Positions 1 to 7,951 of a stretch of 64,000 nt of DNA are shown here, piece by piece. The notes under the pieces are model-generated. The model worked only from the letters and a program-made list of their open reading frames with translations. It was not told where the DNA came from and searched no databases. Positions within the stretch are counted from its first letter, which is position 1, and every line of letters begins with the position of its first letter. A program made the position numbers and the translations under genes. This DNA comes from Faucicola osloensis_C (GTDB taxonomy: Bacteria; Pseudomonadota; Gammaproteobacteria; Pseudomonadales; Moraxellaceae): contig JABAHL010000001.1 of NCBI GenBank assembly GCA_019353055.1, forward strand, positions 1 to 64,000, given 5' to 3'.

Positions 1-501
1 CTGGTTCTTTGGCTTTAAATTACACGCCATCATCAACCACCGAGGTGAACTCGTGAATCTTACCGTAACAGCGGGCAATGTTGATGACAGAAAGCCTGTC
101 AAACAACTGTGCGAAAACCAAGTCTTTGGTAAACTGTTTGGCGATAAAGGCTACATTGATAAAAAGCTGACCGCTTGGCTAGACGAAAACTTGGATGTTG
201 AACTGATTACCAACGTCAAAAAGAATATGAAAGCTAAAGACATTGCTTGGTTAGATAAACGATTGCTTAAACGCCGTTTCTTGATTGAGACGGTGTTTGA
301 TGAGTTAAAGAATATTTGCCATATCGAGCATTCAAGGCATCGTAGCCATGTTGGGTTTATGAGTAATTTGGTGTCAGGGCTGATTGCTTATTGCCATGAG
401 CCCAAGAAGCCGACACTTAAAAATGTGCTGATTGAACCTTTCGTCGCTAAGATTGCTTGTTAATTCAAAGCCTTAGAGTATGGCTTATGTCGAACTGGGG
501 T
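1..501 (+). mobile_element. IS982-family insertion sequence, right part (cut by window edge)
   Basis: The window opens inside an insertion sequence. It holds the 3' part of a transposase gene (2-463) and a probable right terminus at about 482-501, where the sequence GGCTTATGTCGAACTGGGGT looks like an inverted repeat end. Family members usually end in ACCC-type termini. The left end, and so the paired inverted repeat and any target duplication, lies outside the window, so the exact right boundary is inferred. Confidence 0.6.
2..463 (+). CDS. IS982-family transposase, C-terminal part
   Basis: DDE transposase that would cut and join the ends of its IS. The reading frame is already open at base 2 (residues WFFGFKLHAIINHRGE, a typical IS982 block), so a GTG at 53 is not the true start; the N-terminus lies left of the window. 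The visible 153 residues include the GDKGYI segment with a catalytic aspartate and the IETVFDELKNICHIEHSRHRS segment with the catalytic glutamate, which are characteristic of this family. The frame ends with an intact stop, so the C-terminus looks functional. Whether the whole gene is intact cannot be judged here. Confidence 0.8.
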   Translation, partial: WFFGFKLHAIINHRGELVNLTVTAGNVDDRKPVKQLCENQVFGKLFGDKGYIDKKLTAWLDENLDVELITNVKKNMKAKDIAWLDKRLLKRRFLIETVFDELKNICHIEHSRHRSHVGFMSNLVSGLIAYCHEPKKPTLKNVLIEPFVAKIAC

Positions 502-641
502 TAATTAGGGAAATTATCACAACCATAACAATGGAACTACCGACCGCTTTACTACCACAAGCCAAAACTATCGGTGTATTCAATAAAAATGTGTTAAAAG
601 ATAGTATAAGTGGGGATTTATGGGCGGATATTTTGCGTTAA
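502..641 (+). pseudogene. 3' remnant of an unidentified gene next to the IS
   Basis: Directly after the probable IS end one frame stays open to a TAA at 639-641, and its tail reads LPQAKTIGVFNKNVLKDSIS followed by GDLWADILR. It has an internal ATG at 531 but no Shine-Dalgarno sequence before it. The frame is open right up to the IS edge and is convergent with yaaA, 12 bp away. The likeliest reading is the last ~45 codons of a gene cut by the IS. I do not recognise the family. A free-standing 36-residue peptide is the alternative. Confidence 0.35.
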
Positions 642-653
642 ATTTCGATGCAG

Positions 654-1460
654 TTAATCATTATGCCGTCTAAAAACATACTCAGTTGTGCTTGAAGCAT
701 TTTCAACAAACTGATAGCCTTCCAAGTTAAAGTCTTTTAACTGTTGCGCGTTTGTCAGCTGATTTTCAGCGGCAAACCGCACCATCAATCCGCGTGCCTT
801 TTTGGCATAGAAACTTACCACCTTATATACGCCATCTTTGCCGTCTTCAAAACGGGGCGTGATAATTTCTGCGCTGATTTTTTTGGGATTGACCGACTTG
901 AAGTATTCGTTGGAAGCCAAGTTTACCAAAACTTTGTGTTTATTTTCTGCCATGCGTTGATTGATTAAATAGGTAATCGTATCGCCCCAAAATTGATACA
1001 AATTCTCGCCTTTGGGATTTTTTAGCTTTGTGCCCATTTCCAGGCGATAAGGTAGCATCAAATCAAGCGGTTTTAACAAGCCGTACAACCCAGACAATAT
1101 TCCTAATCGCTCATTGACATAATGGACTTGTTGTTCAGTCATTTGCTGCGCTGCCAAACCTGTATAGACATCGCCATCAAATAAATACAGCGCCGCTTTA
1201 GCAGGTATGTCAGCATGATTGGTGCTAAATGGCTGGGTAGTATCCCATCGCCAATTTTGGTTGCGCACGGCATTTAATTGCCCAAGTTTACCTGAAATAC
1301 TCATCAACGCCGACAAATCGGTTGGTGCTAATGTTTTTAATTCACTCATCAATTCGCAAGCGTGCGCCATCAAAGCAGGCTGGCTATAATGCTGACTAAA
1401 ATCAAAAGGTAAATCATTTTTTTCATTCAAATTTTTGGCAGGCGAGAGCACAAAGTACAT
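654..1460 (-). CDS. yaaA: Peroxide stress protein YaaA (DUF328/UPF0246)
   Basis: Member of the YaaA family, which in E. coli limits free intracellular iron and oxidative DNA damage during hydrogen peroxide stress; it is a cytosolic DNA-binding fold. The protein has 268 residues, near the E. coli length of 258. It opens with the family signature MYFVLSPAKNLNE and carries the conserved LYGLLKPLDLMLPYRLEMGT block near residue 130 and the KNPKG(E)NLYQFWGD block after it. It is a single gene, convergent with the broken gene left of it and about 100 bp downstream of argF on the same strand. Identification is by whole-protein resemblance. Confidence 0.9.
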   Translation of the reverse strand: MYFVLSPAKNLNEKNDLPFDFSQHYSQPALMAHACELMSELKTLAPTDLSALMSISGKLGQLNAVRNQNWRWDTTQPFSTNHADIPAKAALYLFDGDVYTGLAAQQMTEQQVHYVNERLGILSGLYGLLKPLDLMLPYRLEMGTKLKNPKGENLYQFWGDTITYLINQRMAENKHKVLVNLASNEYFKSVNPKKISAEIITPRFEDGKDGVYKVVSFYAKKARGLMVRFAAENQLTNAQQLKDFNLEGYQFVENASSTTEYVFRRHND

Positions 1461-1563
1461 GGCTATGTTCCGTTTACTTTATCGGTTAAGAATTAGAGCG
1501 GTTAAGATAATGATGATGATAATGGCAGCGCAGGGCGCAAAGATAACGCCCAGGCTCAATAGA

Positions 1564-2484
1564 TTAGGCGAGTTTGATTTTATCGGTTAACAAAAATTCC
1601 ATCAGCGCTTTTTGGGCATGCAGACGATTTTCGGCTTCATCCCATACCACAGCACGCGGATCCTCTAGCAAATCATAGGAGATTTCTTCGCCGCGGTGGG
1701 CAGGCAAACAATGCATAAATAATACGTCTGGATCGGCTTTATCCAGTAATGAACGGGTCACCATATACTGGGCAAATCGCCGCGCACGAGTATTTTGCTC
1801 GCTTTCTTGTCCCATACTTGCCCATACATCGGTGGCAACCAAATGCGAGCCTTTGACCGCCTCATTAACATCTTCGACCAGCTCGACACAGTGCGAATAC
1901 TGTTTGATGAGGTCGGCATTGGGTTCAAACCCATAAGGCGCGGAAACCCGCAGTTGAAAGCCAAATTGATGGGCAGCATGGATAAAAGAAGCGCACATAT
2001 TATTGCCATCCCCAATCCAAGTCACTGTTTTGCCTTCGATGCTACCACGGTGTTCCATAAAGGTTTGGATATCGGCTAGTAGCTGGCAAGGATGCTGCTC
2101 GTCAGTGAGTGCATTGATAACAGGCACTTGTGAATACTGGGCGAATTTTTCAACAATACTGTGTTCAAAGGTGCGAATCATGACGATATCGACCATGCGC
2201 GAGATGACACGTGCCGAATCTTCAATCGGTTCGCCACGACCAAGCTGGGTATCGCGGGGCGATAGAAATATGGCATGACCGCCAAATTGTCCCATGCCTG
2301 TTTCAAACGAAATACGGGTACGGGTACTCGATTTTTCAAAAATCATCCCCAAGGTACGACCGACAAAAGGCTGATAAATAACCCCTTCATGCTGCATCAA
2401 ACGCAATTCACTGCCGCGTTTAATCACTTGCATTAATTCTTCTTTGCTAAAATCCAATAACGTCAAAAAATGGCGGGTACTCAT
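1564..2484 (-). CDS. argF: Ornithine carbamoyltransferase
   Basis: Makes citrulline from ornithine and carbamoyl phosphate in arginine synthesis; cytosolic trimer. All hallmark sites are visible in 306 residues: STRTR at 53-57 (carbamoyl phosphate), HPCQ at 131-134, and the HCLP ornithine loop at 258-261. Length matches the anabolic enzyme. It is transcribed alone, with about 125 bp separating it from alr. argC of the same pathway lies far away at 59186, so the arginine genes are scattered. No ARG box was identified by eye. Confidence 0.95.
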   Translation of the reverse strand: MSTRHFLTLLDFSKEELMQVIKRGSELRLMQHEGVIYQPFVGRTLGMIFEKSSTRTRISFETGMGQFGGHAIFLSPRDTQLGRGEPIEDSARVISRMVDIVMIRTFEHSIVEKFAQYSQVPVINALTDEQHPCQLLADIQTFMEHRGSIEGKTVTWIGDGNNMCASFIHAAHQFGFQLRVSAPYGFEPNADLIKQYSHCVELVEDVNEAVKGSHLVATDVWASMGQESEQNTRARRFAQYMVTRSLLDKADPDVLFMHCLPAHRGEEISYDLLEDPRAVVWDEAENRLHAQKALMEFLLTDKIKLA

Positions 2485-2610
2485 TGCCTGTCCTACATCC
2501 CAATTTTGTCAATAAACATTACAGTAAACTATCAGTATAGCGGATTTATCCAAACTGTCTAGCAAATTGACGTATTTGTGTCACTTTAAAATCCGTCACA
2601 TAGTTAACAG

Positions 2611-3696
2611 TTACGACTGATAAATCCATGTTGGGCGTCGAGTGACCACGCTTAGCAGCTCATAGCTAATGGTATCATTCCAGCTACCCACTTCATCAAT
2701 GGTCGGTGCGTTACCCCAAAGCTGAACAGGGCAGTCAAGGTTTACCTCAGTAGTATAGGTCAAATCAACCATCAACATATCCATCGCCACGCGACCAATG
2801 ATAGGCGCCTGTTGACCTGCCACGACGACATACGCGTCATCGCTAATCACCCTTGGATAACCATCAGCATAACCCACACTAACAATGCCGATGCGCGCTG
2901 CGGCTTGGGTAGTCCAGCGACTACCATAACCCACGCTATCACCCGCTTTTAGCGTATGAATTGCCATGATGCTGGCATTAAAATGCATGACAGGTTGCAG
3001 ATTTAGCTGTTTGGCAGTGGCATGATTTACAGGCGTTGCCCCATACAAGATAATGCCTGGGCGCACCCAATCATAATGGCGGTCTGACCAGTTCACAATC
3101 CCTGCTGAATTACACAATGAGCCTTTAATCGCAGGGTTTACTTGGTCACGTAGCATTTGTAGGGTTGAATCAAATAACTCAAATTGTTGTTGATTATTGG
3201 GATGATCGATGACATCAGCGTTGGCAAAATGGGTGGTCAAAACAATCTCATAGCCTGAGCTAGTTAATTGCTGAGCAATTTCTTTGATTTCACCCGCTGT
3301 AAAGCCAAGGCGGTTCATGCCGGTGTTTAGCTTTAGCCACACGGTTGCGCCGGTTTTTGCAGGCTGCTGCAACGCCCAGTCTAATTGGCGTTGGTGGTGC
3401 ACCACACATTCGATTCGATGCCCTATACAATATTGCCATTCTGCTAACGAAAACGCGCCTTCAATCACTACCATTAATTTTTGCCAGCCAGCCTGTTGTA
3501 GTTCTATCGCTTCTTGCAAACAAGCGACACCTAAAGCATCAGCTTGTGCGACGGCGGGTAAACAGTTGACGGCGCCATGCCCGTAGGCATTGGCTTTGAC
3601 CATGGCTAATACCTTGGCGGTCGGGGCATAATCTTTGACGCGTTGTAGGTTATGGCTAAGCGCTGCTAAATCGATGGTGATGCTGGTTTGACGCAC
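2611..3696 (-). CDS. alr: Alanine racemase
   Basis: PLP enzyme converting L-alanine to D-alanine for peptidoglycan. The N-terminal TIM barrel carries the PLP lysine K34 in the motif AMVKANAYGHG, and the C-terminal beta domain carries the second catalytic residue Y257 in SVGYGSRW. The SVGYADGYPR block follows at about 273. With 361 residues it is of normal length. It lies 27 bp downstream of dnaB on the same strand, the dnaB-alr order seen in many gammaproteobacteria, and is probably cotranscribed with dnaB. Confidence 0.96.
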   Translation of the reverse strand: MRQTSITIDLAALSHNLQRVKDYAPTAKVLAMVKANAYGHGAVNCLPAVAQADALGVACLQEAIELQQAGWQKLMVVIEGAFSLAEWQYCIGHRIECVVHHQRQLDWALQQPAKTGATVWLKLNTGMNRLGFTAGEIKEIAQQLTSSGYEIVLTTHFANADVIDHPNNQQQFELFDSTLQMLRDQVNPAIKGSLCNSAGIVNWSDRHYDWVRPGIILYGATPVNHATAKQLNLQPVMHFNASIMAIHTLKAGDSVGYGSRWTTQAAARIGIVSVGYADGYPRVISDDAYVVVAGQQAPIIGRVAMDMLMVDLTYTTEVNLDCPVQLWGNAPTIDEVGSWNDTISYELLSVVTRRPTWIYQS

Positions 3697-3723
3697 AATC
3701 TTGACCTTGTTGCAGTAAAATTT

Positions 3724-5145
3724 TTATTCATCAGGTTCGCTAAAGGAAGCAGTTTGGTAAAATTCAGGGGTTAGGTTACCAAAACGGGTAAATTGCCCTT
3801 CAAAGGACAGGCGCACTGTTCCAATAGGTCCATTACGCTGTTTACCGATAATGATTTCAGCTGTGCCTTTAGCATCGCTGTTTTCATTATAAACCTCATC
3901 ACGATAAATGAACATAATCAAATCGGCATCCTGCTCAATGGCACCCGACTCCCGTAAGTCTGACATAATCGGGCGTTTGTTGGGTCGATTCTCCAAACTT
4001 CGATTGAGCTGTGATAAAGCGACCACCGGGCAATTCATCTCACGAGCAAGCGCTTTTAAGCTTCGTGAAATCTCCGAAATCTCACCCACGCGGTTGTCGC
4101 CTAAGCCTGGGACTTTCATCAATTGTAGATAATCGACCATTACCATCCCAAGTTTGCCATCATTGTCTTTGGCGATACGGCGACAGCGTGAACGAACCTC
4201 AGATGGCGGTAGCGCGGTACTGTCATCGATATACAATTTTTTAGCATGCAGATGGGCGATGGCATTGGAAAGTTTACCCCATTCATCTTCATTCATTTGA
4301 CCTGAGCGCAAGTGCGTTTGGTTAATCGCCCCCCAAGAGGACAATAGACGCATCACAATTGACTCGGCAGGCATTTCCATCGAAAACACCACCACGGGTA
4401 AATCGGTATGAAATAAAATACTCTCTGCCAAATTCATCGCAAATGTGGTTTTACCCATCGAAGGACGCGCTGCCACGATAATAAGATCGCCCGCTTGTAA
4501 TCCTTGGGTTTTGTTATTGAGTTCTTCAAACGGGGTCTTAAGCCCAATCATGCCTTCAGGATGGTCTTTAAGTTCTTGAATATTGTTGACGACATTGGTA
4601 ATAACATCGCTCAGTTGGGTAGGACCCTTGTGTTTTGACTGGCGGCTATGGGTTTCATTGATGGCAAAAATTTCGCTTTCAACGGTATCTAAAATATCAC
4701 TGACACTTTGATTCTTTGGGTCAAAGGCAAGCTCTAGCATATGACTACCGGCTTTGATGATCTGGCGTAAAGTCGAGAATTCTCTGACCCGCTGCGCATA
4801 AGCAGTCAGGTTAAACAGCGTCGCTGGGCTTTGTGATAGGATATCGCCTAGATAATCGCTACCCCCCGCAGGCTCAAGCAGTTTTTGCATATCGAGCCAG
4901 TCCATCACCATGGTGGCATCATACGGCTCATTGGCATTGGCAAGATGAGAGATGGCATCAAAAATATATTGATGGCGCTGTGCATAAAAATCATATTTGG
5001 TAATAATATCTGAGATACGATCAAATGATTCTTCAAGGCTCATCAGCGACGCTAGGACGGACTTTTCTAAGTCCATACTGTGCGGTTGGTGCTGCGTCAG
5101 CGAAGTATTCTTAAGATCGTTCTCTTTGGTTTTATCGTCTGCCAT
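3724..5145 (-). CDS. dnaB: Replicative DNA helicase DnaB
   Basis: Hexameric 5'-3' helicase at the chromosomal replication fork. Its 473 residues show the N-terminal DnaB domain (about 22-125), a linker, and the RecA-like C-terminal domain with Walker A ARPSMGKT at 226-233, the MVMVDYLQLM Walker B segment and the SQLNRSLE-NKRP-MSDLRESGAIEQDAD block. No intein interrupts it. The gene precedes alr and follows the rpsF-rpsR-rplI operon, the usual gammaproteobacterial order, with about 270 bp and a terminator between rplI and dnaB. Confidence 0.97.
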   Translation of the reverse strand: MADDKTKENDLKNTSLTQHQPHSMDLEKSVLASLMSLEESFDRISDIITKYDFYAQRHQYIFDAISHLANANEPYDATMVMDWLDMQKLLEPAGGSDYLGDILSQSPATLFNLTAYAQRVREFSTLRQIIKAGSHMLELAFDPKNQSVSDILDTVESEIFAINETHSRQSKHKGPTQLSDVITNVVNNIQELKDHPEGMIGLKTPFEELNNKTQGLQAGDLIIVAARPSMGKTTFAMNLAESILFHTDLPVVVFSMEMPAESIVMRLLSSWGAINQTHLRSGQMNEDEWGKLSNAIAHLHAKKLYIDDSTALPPSEVRSRCRRIAKDNDGKLGMVMVDYLQLMKVPGLGDNRVGEISEISRSLKALAREMNCPVVALSQLNRSLENRPNKRPIMSDLRESGAIEQDADLIMFIYRDEVYNENSDAKGTAEIIIGKQRNGPIGTVRLSFEGQFTRFGNLTPEFYQTASFSEPDE

Positions 5146-5371
5146 GATGACCTGTGATAAAGTTATTTTAAATAGTTTGAAAGGGCAAAAGTTTGCTAAA
5201 AGTTATCGCTTGCAAATTGTGAGTCTAACACACGCATCGAAATAGAACAGTCAATATACCGAAAAAACCATCCAAATTCTAATGAGAAAAATATAAAAAA
5301 TCGGCAATTTTTTTGAATGAAATCAGCTTGAATTTTAGGCTTTTTTGTTGAATTTCTACACCGCCAACAAT

Positions 5372-5407
5372 AAAAAAAAGAGACAGCAAAGCCATCTCTT
5401 TTTTAAA
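5372..5407 (-). terminator. Rho-independent terminator of the rpsF-rpsR-rplI operon
   Basis: On the minus strand, 13 bp past the rplI stop, AAAAGAGA and TCTCTTTT arms enclose a short loop and are followed by a run of T. It separates the ribosomal operon from dnaB. Confidence 0.75.
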
Positions 5408-5419
5408 GTAAACTATCAA

Positions 5420-5878
5420 TTAAGCAGCTGAATCTTCTGCCAAGATAGTGACTTGAATGTTGGTCATTACATCGTGATGTAATTGGATATCAACATTATA
5501 TTCGCCAATTTGACGTAATGCACCTTCAGGCAATTTAACTTCTGAACGGTCAACAGGTAAACCAGATTTGGTTAATGCATCGGCGATATCGCGAGTACCG
5601 ATAGAACCAAATAGTTTGCCTTCATCACCTGATTTTGCACGGATGATAACATTAACGTCTTGTAGCGCTTCAGCACGGGCATTAGCAGCCGCTAATTCAT
5701 CAGCTTCTACTTTTTCAAGTTCTGCACGGCGTGCTTCAAATTTTTCGATGTTAGAAGCAGTGGCTGGTAATGCTTTACCTTGAGGTACAAGGAAGTTACG
5801 ACCGTAACCTGCTTTTACATTAACAGTATCGCCTAGTTTACCTAGGTTAGCGATACGTTGTAATAAAATAACTTGCAT
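5420..5878 (-). CDS. rplI: 50S ribosomal protein L9
   Basis: Large-subunit protein L9, which binds 23S rRNA and reaches out along the ribosome. The 152 residues begin with the N-terminal rRNA-binding block MQVILLQRIANLGKLGD, followed by the GYGRNFLVPQGKA motif, a central helix and the C-terminal domain with GEGKLFGSIGTRDIADA-like sequence. Third gene of the rpsF-rpsR-rplI operon, 15 bp after rpsR, with a purine-rich ribosome site just before the ATG. Confidence 0.97.
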   Translation of the reverse strand: MQVILLQRIANLGKLGDTVNVKAGYGRNFLVPQGKALPATASNIEKFEARRAELEKVEADELAAANARAEALQDVNVIIRAKSGDEGKLFGSIGTRDIADALTKSGLPVDRSEVKLPEGALRQIGEYNVDIQLHHDVMTNIQVTILAEDSAA

Positions 5879-5893
5879 ATATCACTCCTCGGT

Positions 5894-6121
5894 TTATTTT
5901 TGGCTGTCAGTGTAAGGAATCAACGCAAGATAACGTGCTTGTTTGATTGCTACAGCCAATTGGCGTTGATATTTGTTTGAAGTACCAGTGATACGGCTTG
6001 GTACGATTTTGCCACTTTCAGTGACATACTGTTTTAGGATTTCGATATCTTTATAATCGATATGGGTAATGCCTTCAGCAGTAAAACGGCAAAATTTACG
6101 GCGGCGATAAAAACGTGCCAT
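5894..6121 (-). CDS. rpsR: 30S ribosomal protein S18
   Basis: Small-subunit protein S18, which pairs with S6 on the 16S platform. The 75 residues begin MARFYRRRKFCRFTAEG and contain the conserved IDYKDIEILKQYVTESGKI and PSRITGTSNKYQRQLAVAIK segments. It lies 15 bp after rpsF and 15 bp before rplI. The order and spacing match the standard operon. Confidence 0.97.
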   Translation of the reverse strand: MARFYRRRKFCRFTAEGITHIDYKDIEILKQYVTESGKIVPSRITGTSNKYQRQLAVAIKQARYLALIPYTDSQK

Positions 6122-6136
6122 GATTAATCTCCTTAA

Positions 6137-6565
6137 TTATTCGTCGTTGTTGTCTTCAGCATCAACTTCTGACTCATCATCATTTGATTGATAGTCATCT
6201 TGAGCTGTATCGTTACGGCGTGAAGCTTTACGAGCACGTTTTTCTTCAGCACTTTTTGCTAATGGTGATTCTTCAGTAATCGCTTCGTCACGACGGATAA
6301 CTAAGCTACGGATGATAGCATCGTTATAACGGAATAATTCTTCAAGTTCATCAAGCGTTTGTTGCCCCGCTTCAATGTTTAATAACACATAGTGAGCTTT
6401 GTGAACTTTGTTGATTGGGTAAGCTAATTGACGACGACCCCAATCTTCTAGGCGATGGATAGCACCACCTTGTTCTTTTACTAAGTTGATATAACGCTCA
6501 ACCATGCCAACCACTTGGTCGCTTTGGTCTGGGTGAACCAATAATACCAGTTCATAATGTCTCAT
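6137..6565 (-). CDS. rpsF: 30S ribosomal protein S6
   Basis: Small-subunit protein S6, which forms a heterodimer with S18 on the central domain of 16S rRNA. It starts MRHYELVLLVHPDQSDQV and has the conserved EDWGRRQLAYPINK segment. The 142 residues end in a strongly acidic tail (residues ~125-142, rich in D and E). Such a tail resembles the E. coli protein, whose C-terminus is modified by glutamylation (RimK), but no rimK is visible here. First gene of the operon, with a consensus promoter close upstream. Confidence 0.97.
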   Translation of the reverse strand: MRHYELVLLVHPDQSDQVVGMVERYINLVKEQGGAIHRLEDWGRRQLAYPINKVHKAHYVLLNIEAGQQTLDELEELFRYNDAIIRSLVIRRDEAITEESPLAKSAEEKRARKASRRNDTAQDDYQSNDDESEVDAEDNNDE

Positions 6566-6580
6566 AAAGACTCCTCACGG

Positions 6581-6607
6581 ATTATACAGCCGTTGACCCC
6601 GTGTCAA
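6581..6607 (-). promoter_or_regulatory. Promoter of the rpsF operon with overlapping inverted repeat
   Basis: On the minus strand a perfect TTGACA (6602-6607) and TATAAT (6581-6586) lie 15 bp apart, and the -10 is about 15 bp from the rpsF ATG, giving a very short leader. The -35 sits in an inverted repeat GTTGAC-ACGGG-GTCAAC, an arrangement that could be an operator. The short spacer makes strength uncertain. Confidence 0.55.
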
Positions 6608-6666
6608 CAGCAAGGAGATTGAATGCACCTAAGTTAGAATCATCTAACTATATTGGTATAAACAAG

Positions 6667-6690
6667 GTGCGCTATTATATAGTAGCGCAC
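6667..6690 (-). terminator. Hairpin downstream of the 152-residue lipoprotein gene
   Basis: A perfect 8-bp inverted repeat GTGCGCTA / TAGCGCAC with an 8-nt loop lies about 20 bp past the stop of the minus-strand gene at 6711. It lacks a clear T run, so it may be a weak or factor-aided terminator. Confidence 0.4.
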
Positions 6691-6710
6691 ACTCAGTAGC
6701 AAGTTAATAT

Positions 6711-7169
6711 TTACTTAACAAATTCACCCACGCATTGCTGCAAGGTATTGGAGACCGCACGCGCCACAATGACATTGCGCGCGGTCGGGTCAACTGCTGC
6801 TGTGGTCAAATCGACAATGGTGACGGACTGCGGGGCTTTTTCGCTGACGCAGCTACAGACATTGCTCGCTACCTCTGCTTGCTTCTCGGAAGTCATCAAT
6901 ACACTGCCCAAGCGCCAGTATTGGTTATTTTGTAATTGAGACTGGCATTGTTGATTCACCGCGGCTTTAAATATCGCCATGCCAACATTGTTGGCAGTGC
7001 CGATAGTGCTATTAGCATCCATCACACCGGTACCAGTGGTAGAGGCGCAGCCGCCCAAGGCTAGGGCTGAGCCAATCACTGCAGCGGCACTTCTTAGGCT
7101 TAGGCGTTTAGTAGCTAGGCGTGTAGTAGATAGCTTAATAGCGGCAAAAAAAGAAAATTGTTGATGCAT
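6711..7169 (-). CDS. Small putative lipoprotein of unknown function
   Basis: I do not recognise a family. The 152 residues have a long basic N-region followed by a hydrophobic stretch and the lipobox-like ALALGGC, putting the acylated cysteine at position 41. The mature part keeps four more cysteines (in QQCQSQ, the pair in NVCSCV, and LQQCVG), which suggests disulfide bonds in the periplasm. The only methionine before the lipobox is residue 1, so the unusually long signal n-region (about 27 residues) is real unless a non-ATG start is used. It stands alone between rpsF and a 420-bp intergenic region. Confidence 0.6.
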   Translation of the reverse strand: MHQQFSFFAAIKLSTTRLATKRLSLRSAAAVIGSALALGGCASTTGTGVMDANSTIGTANNVGMAIFKAAVNQQCQSQLQNNQYWRLGSVLMTSEKQAEVASNVCSCVSEKAPQSVTIVDLTTAAVDPTARNVIVARAVSNTLQQCVGEFVK

Positions 7170-7591
7170 GTTAAATACTCCCGTCCTTTACTGTGTTAAA
7201 CAATTGATAAGCACCGCTAACATAGCAGATTACAGAAAATTTTTTTACCCAAATTTTTAACCAAGCCCTGTTATTGGGTCATAGTTACTAAAAATAGTGA
7301 CTAAAAAATGTGCCATTAAACTTAAAAAACTGGGTGGGATTTTTTTTCATCAATGTTTATAAAGCCAATTAAATTACTCGGACTCAGTGATATTAGTTGG
7401 AAAAAAACACGGGTTTTTTGATTTCTCGATAGATTTCATTCAAATTAAACCTCACTAAAAATGTGGAATTGATAACCAATTGTTTTAGGTTGTGCATTTG
7501 TTTAATCTTTTTTTTCCTTGTTTTGAGTGTGGAATTGGACTATAACTATACCTAACAAATACATCTATTTACGCAATGATAAGGAGTTGTT
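7170..7591. other. AT-rich intergenic region
   Basis: About 420 bp between two divergent genes. It is AT-rich with several T runs and presumably holds promoters for both neighbours, but I see no convincing -35/-10 pair, operator palindrome or small ORF. A strong ribosome site (AAGGAG) for the next gene lies at its right end, about 7580. Confidence 0.5.
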
Positions 7592-7813
7592 ATGAACTGG
7601 CAATTATTTAGCGCAATTTTTACAATCGCTTCTGGTGTGACTATCGGTGTTTTAATGACCATTGCGCTTATAACTGGTTTTGACCAAATTCCACACATTA
7701 TAGCCACAGCGATTGTTGGTTTAATCCTATCTATTCCAATTGCATGGATTGTCGCCAAAAAAATGCAAACACTGAATATTGCCAAAACCCCAGTAACCCC
7801 AGTTGCGCGATAA
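7592..7813 (+). CDS. Small two-helix membrane protein, function unknown
   Basis: A 73-residue protein with a good AAGGAG ribosome site 7 bp before the ATG and a terminator 33 bp after the stop, so it is a genuine monocistronic gene. Two hydrophobic segments (about 4-28 and 35-55) are joined by a short GFDQIP turn, and the tail is basic then Pro/Thr-rich. It resembles short inner-membrane proteins that some genomes mislabel as CTP synthetase because of a historical annotation error; nothing here suggests CTP synthesis. Function unknown. Confidence 0.65.
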   Translation: MNWQLFSAIFTIASGVTIGVLMTIALITGFDQIPHIIATAIVGLILSIPIAWIVAKKMQTLNIAKTPVTPVAR

Positions 7814-7845
7814 CAAAGTACGCTAGATAAATCACTAAAATCACT

Positions 7846-7882
7846 AAAACCGCTTAACTAACAATAGCTAAGCGGTTTTTTT
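7846..7882 (+). terminator. Rho-independent terminator
   Basis: AAAACCGCTTA and TAAGCGGTTTT arms with a 12-nt loop followed by T residues, just after the small membrane protein gene. The stem may also serve the convergent L,D-transpeptidase gene. Confidence 0.85.
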
Positions 7883-7951
7883 ATGGCTAATAAGGTTAAA
7901 AGTGTATAGCACTCACGCTAGACTACGTTGCTAAACGCTGTGGCTCAACCG

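Noticed and set aside
7552..7785. 77-residue frame antisense to the small membrane protein
   Set aside because: The sense frame has an AAGGAG ribosome site and terminator; the antisense frame has neither.
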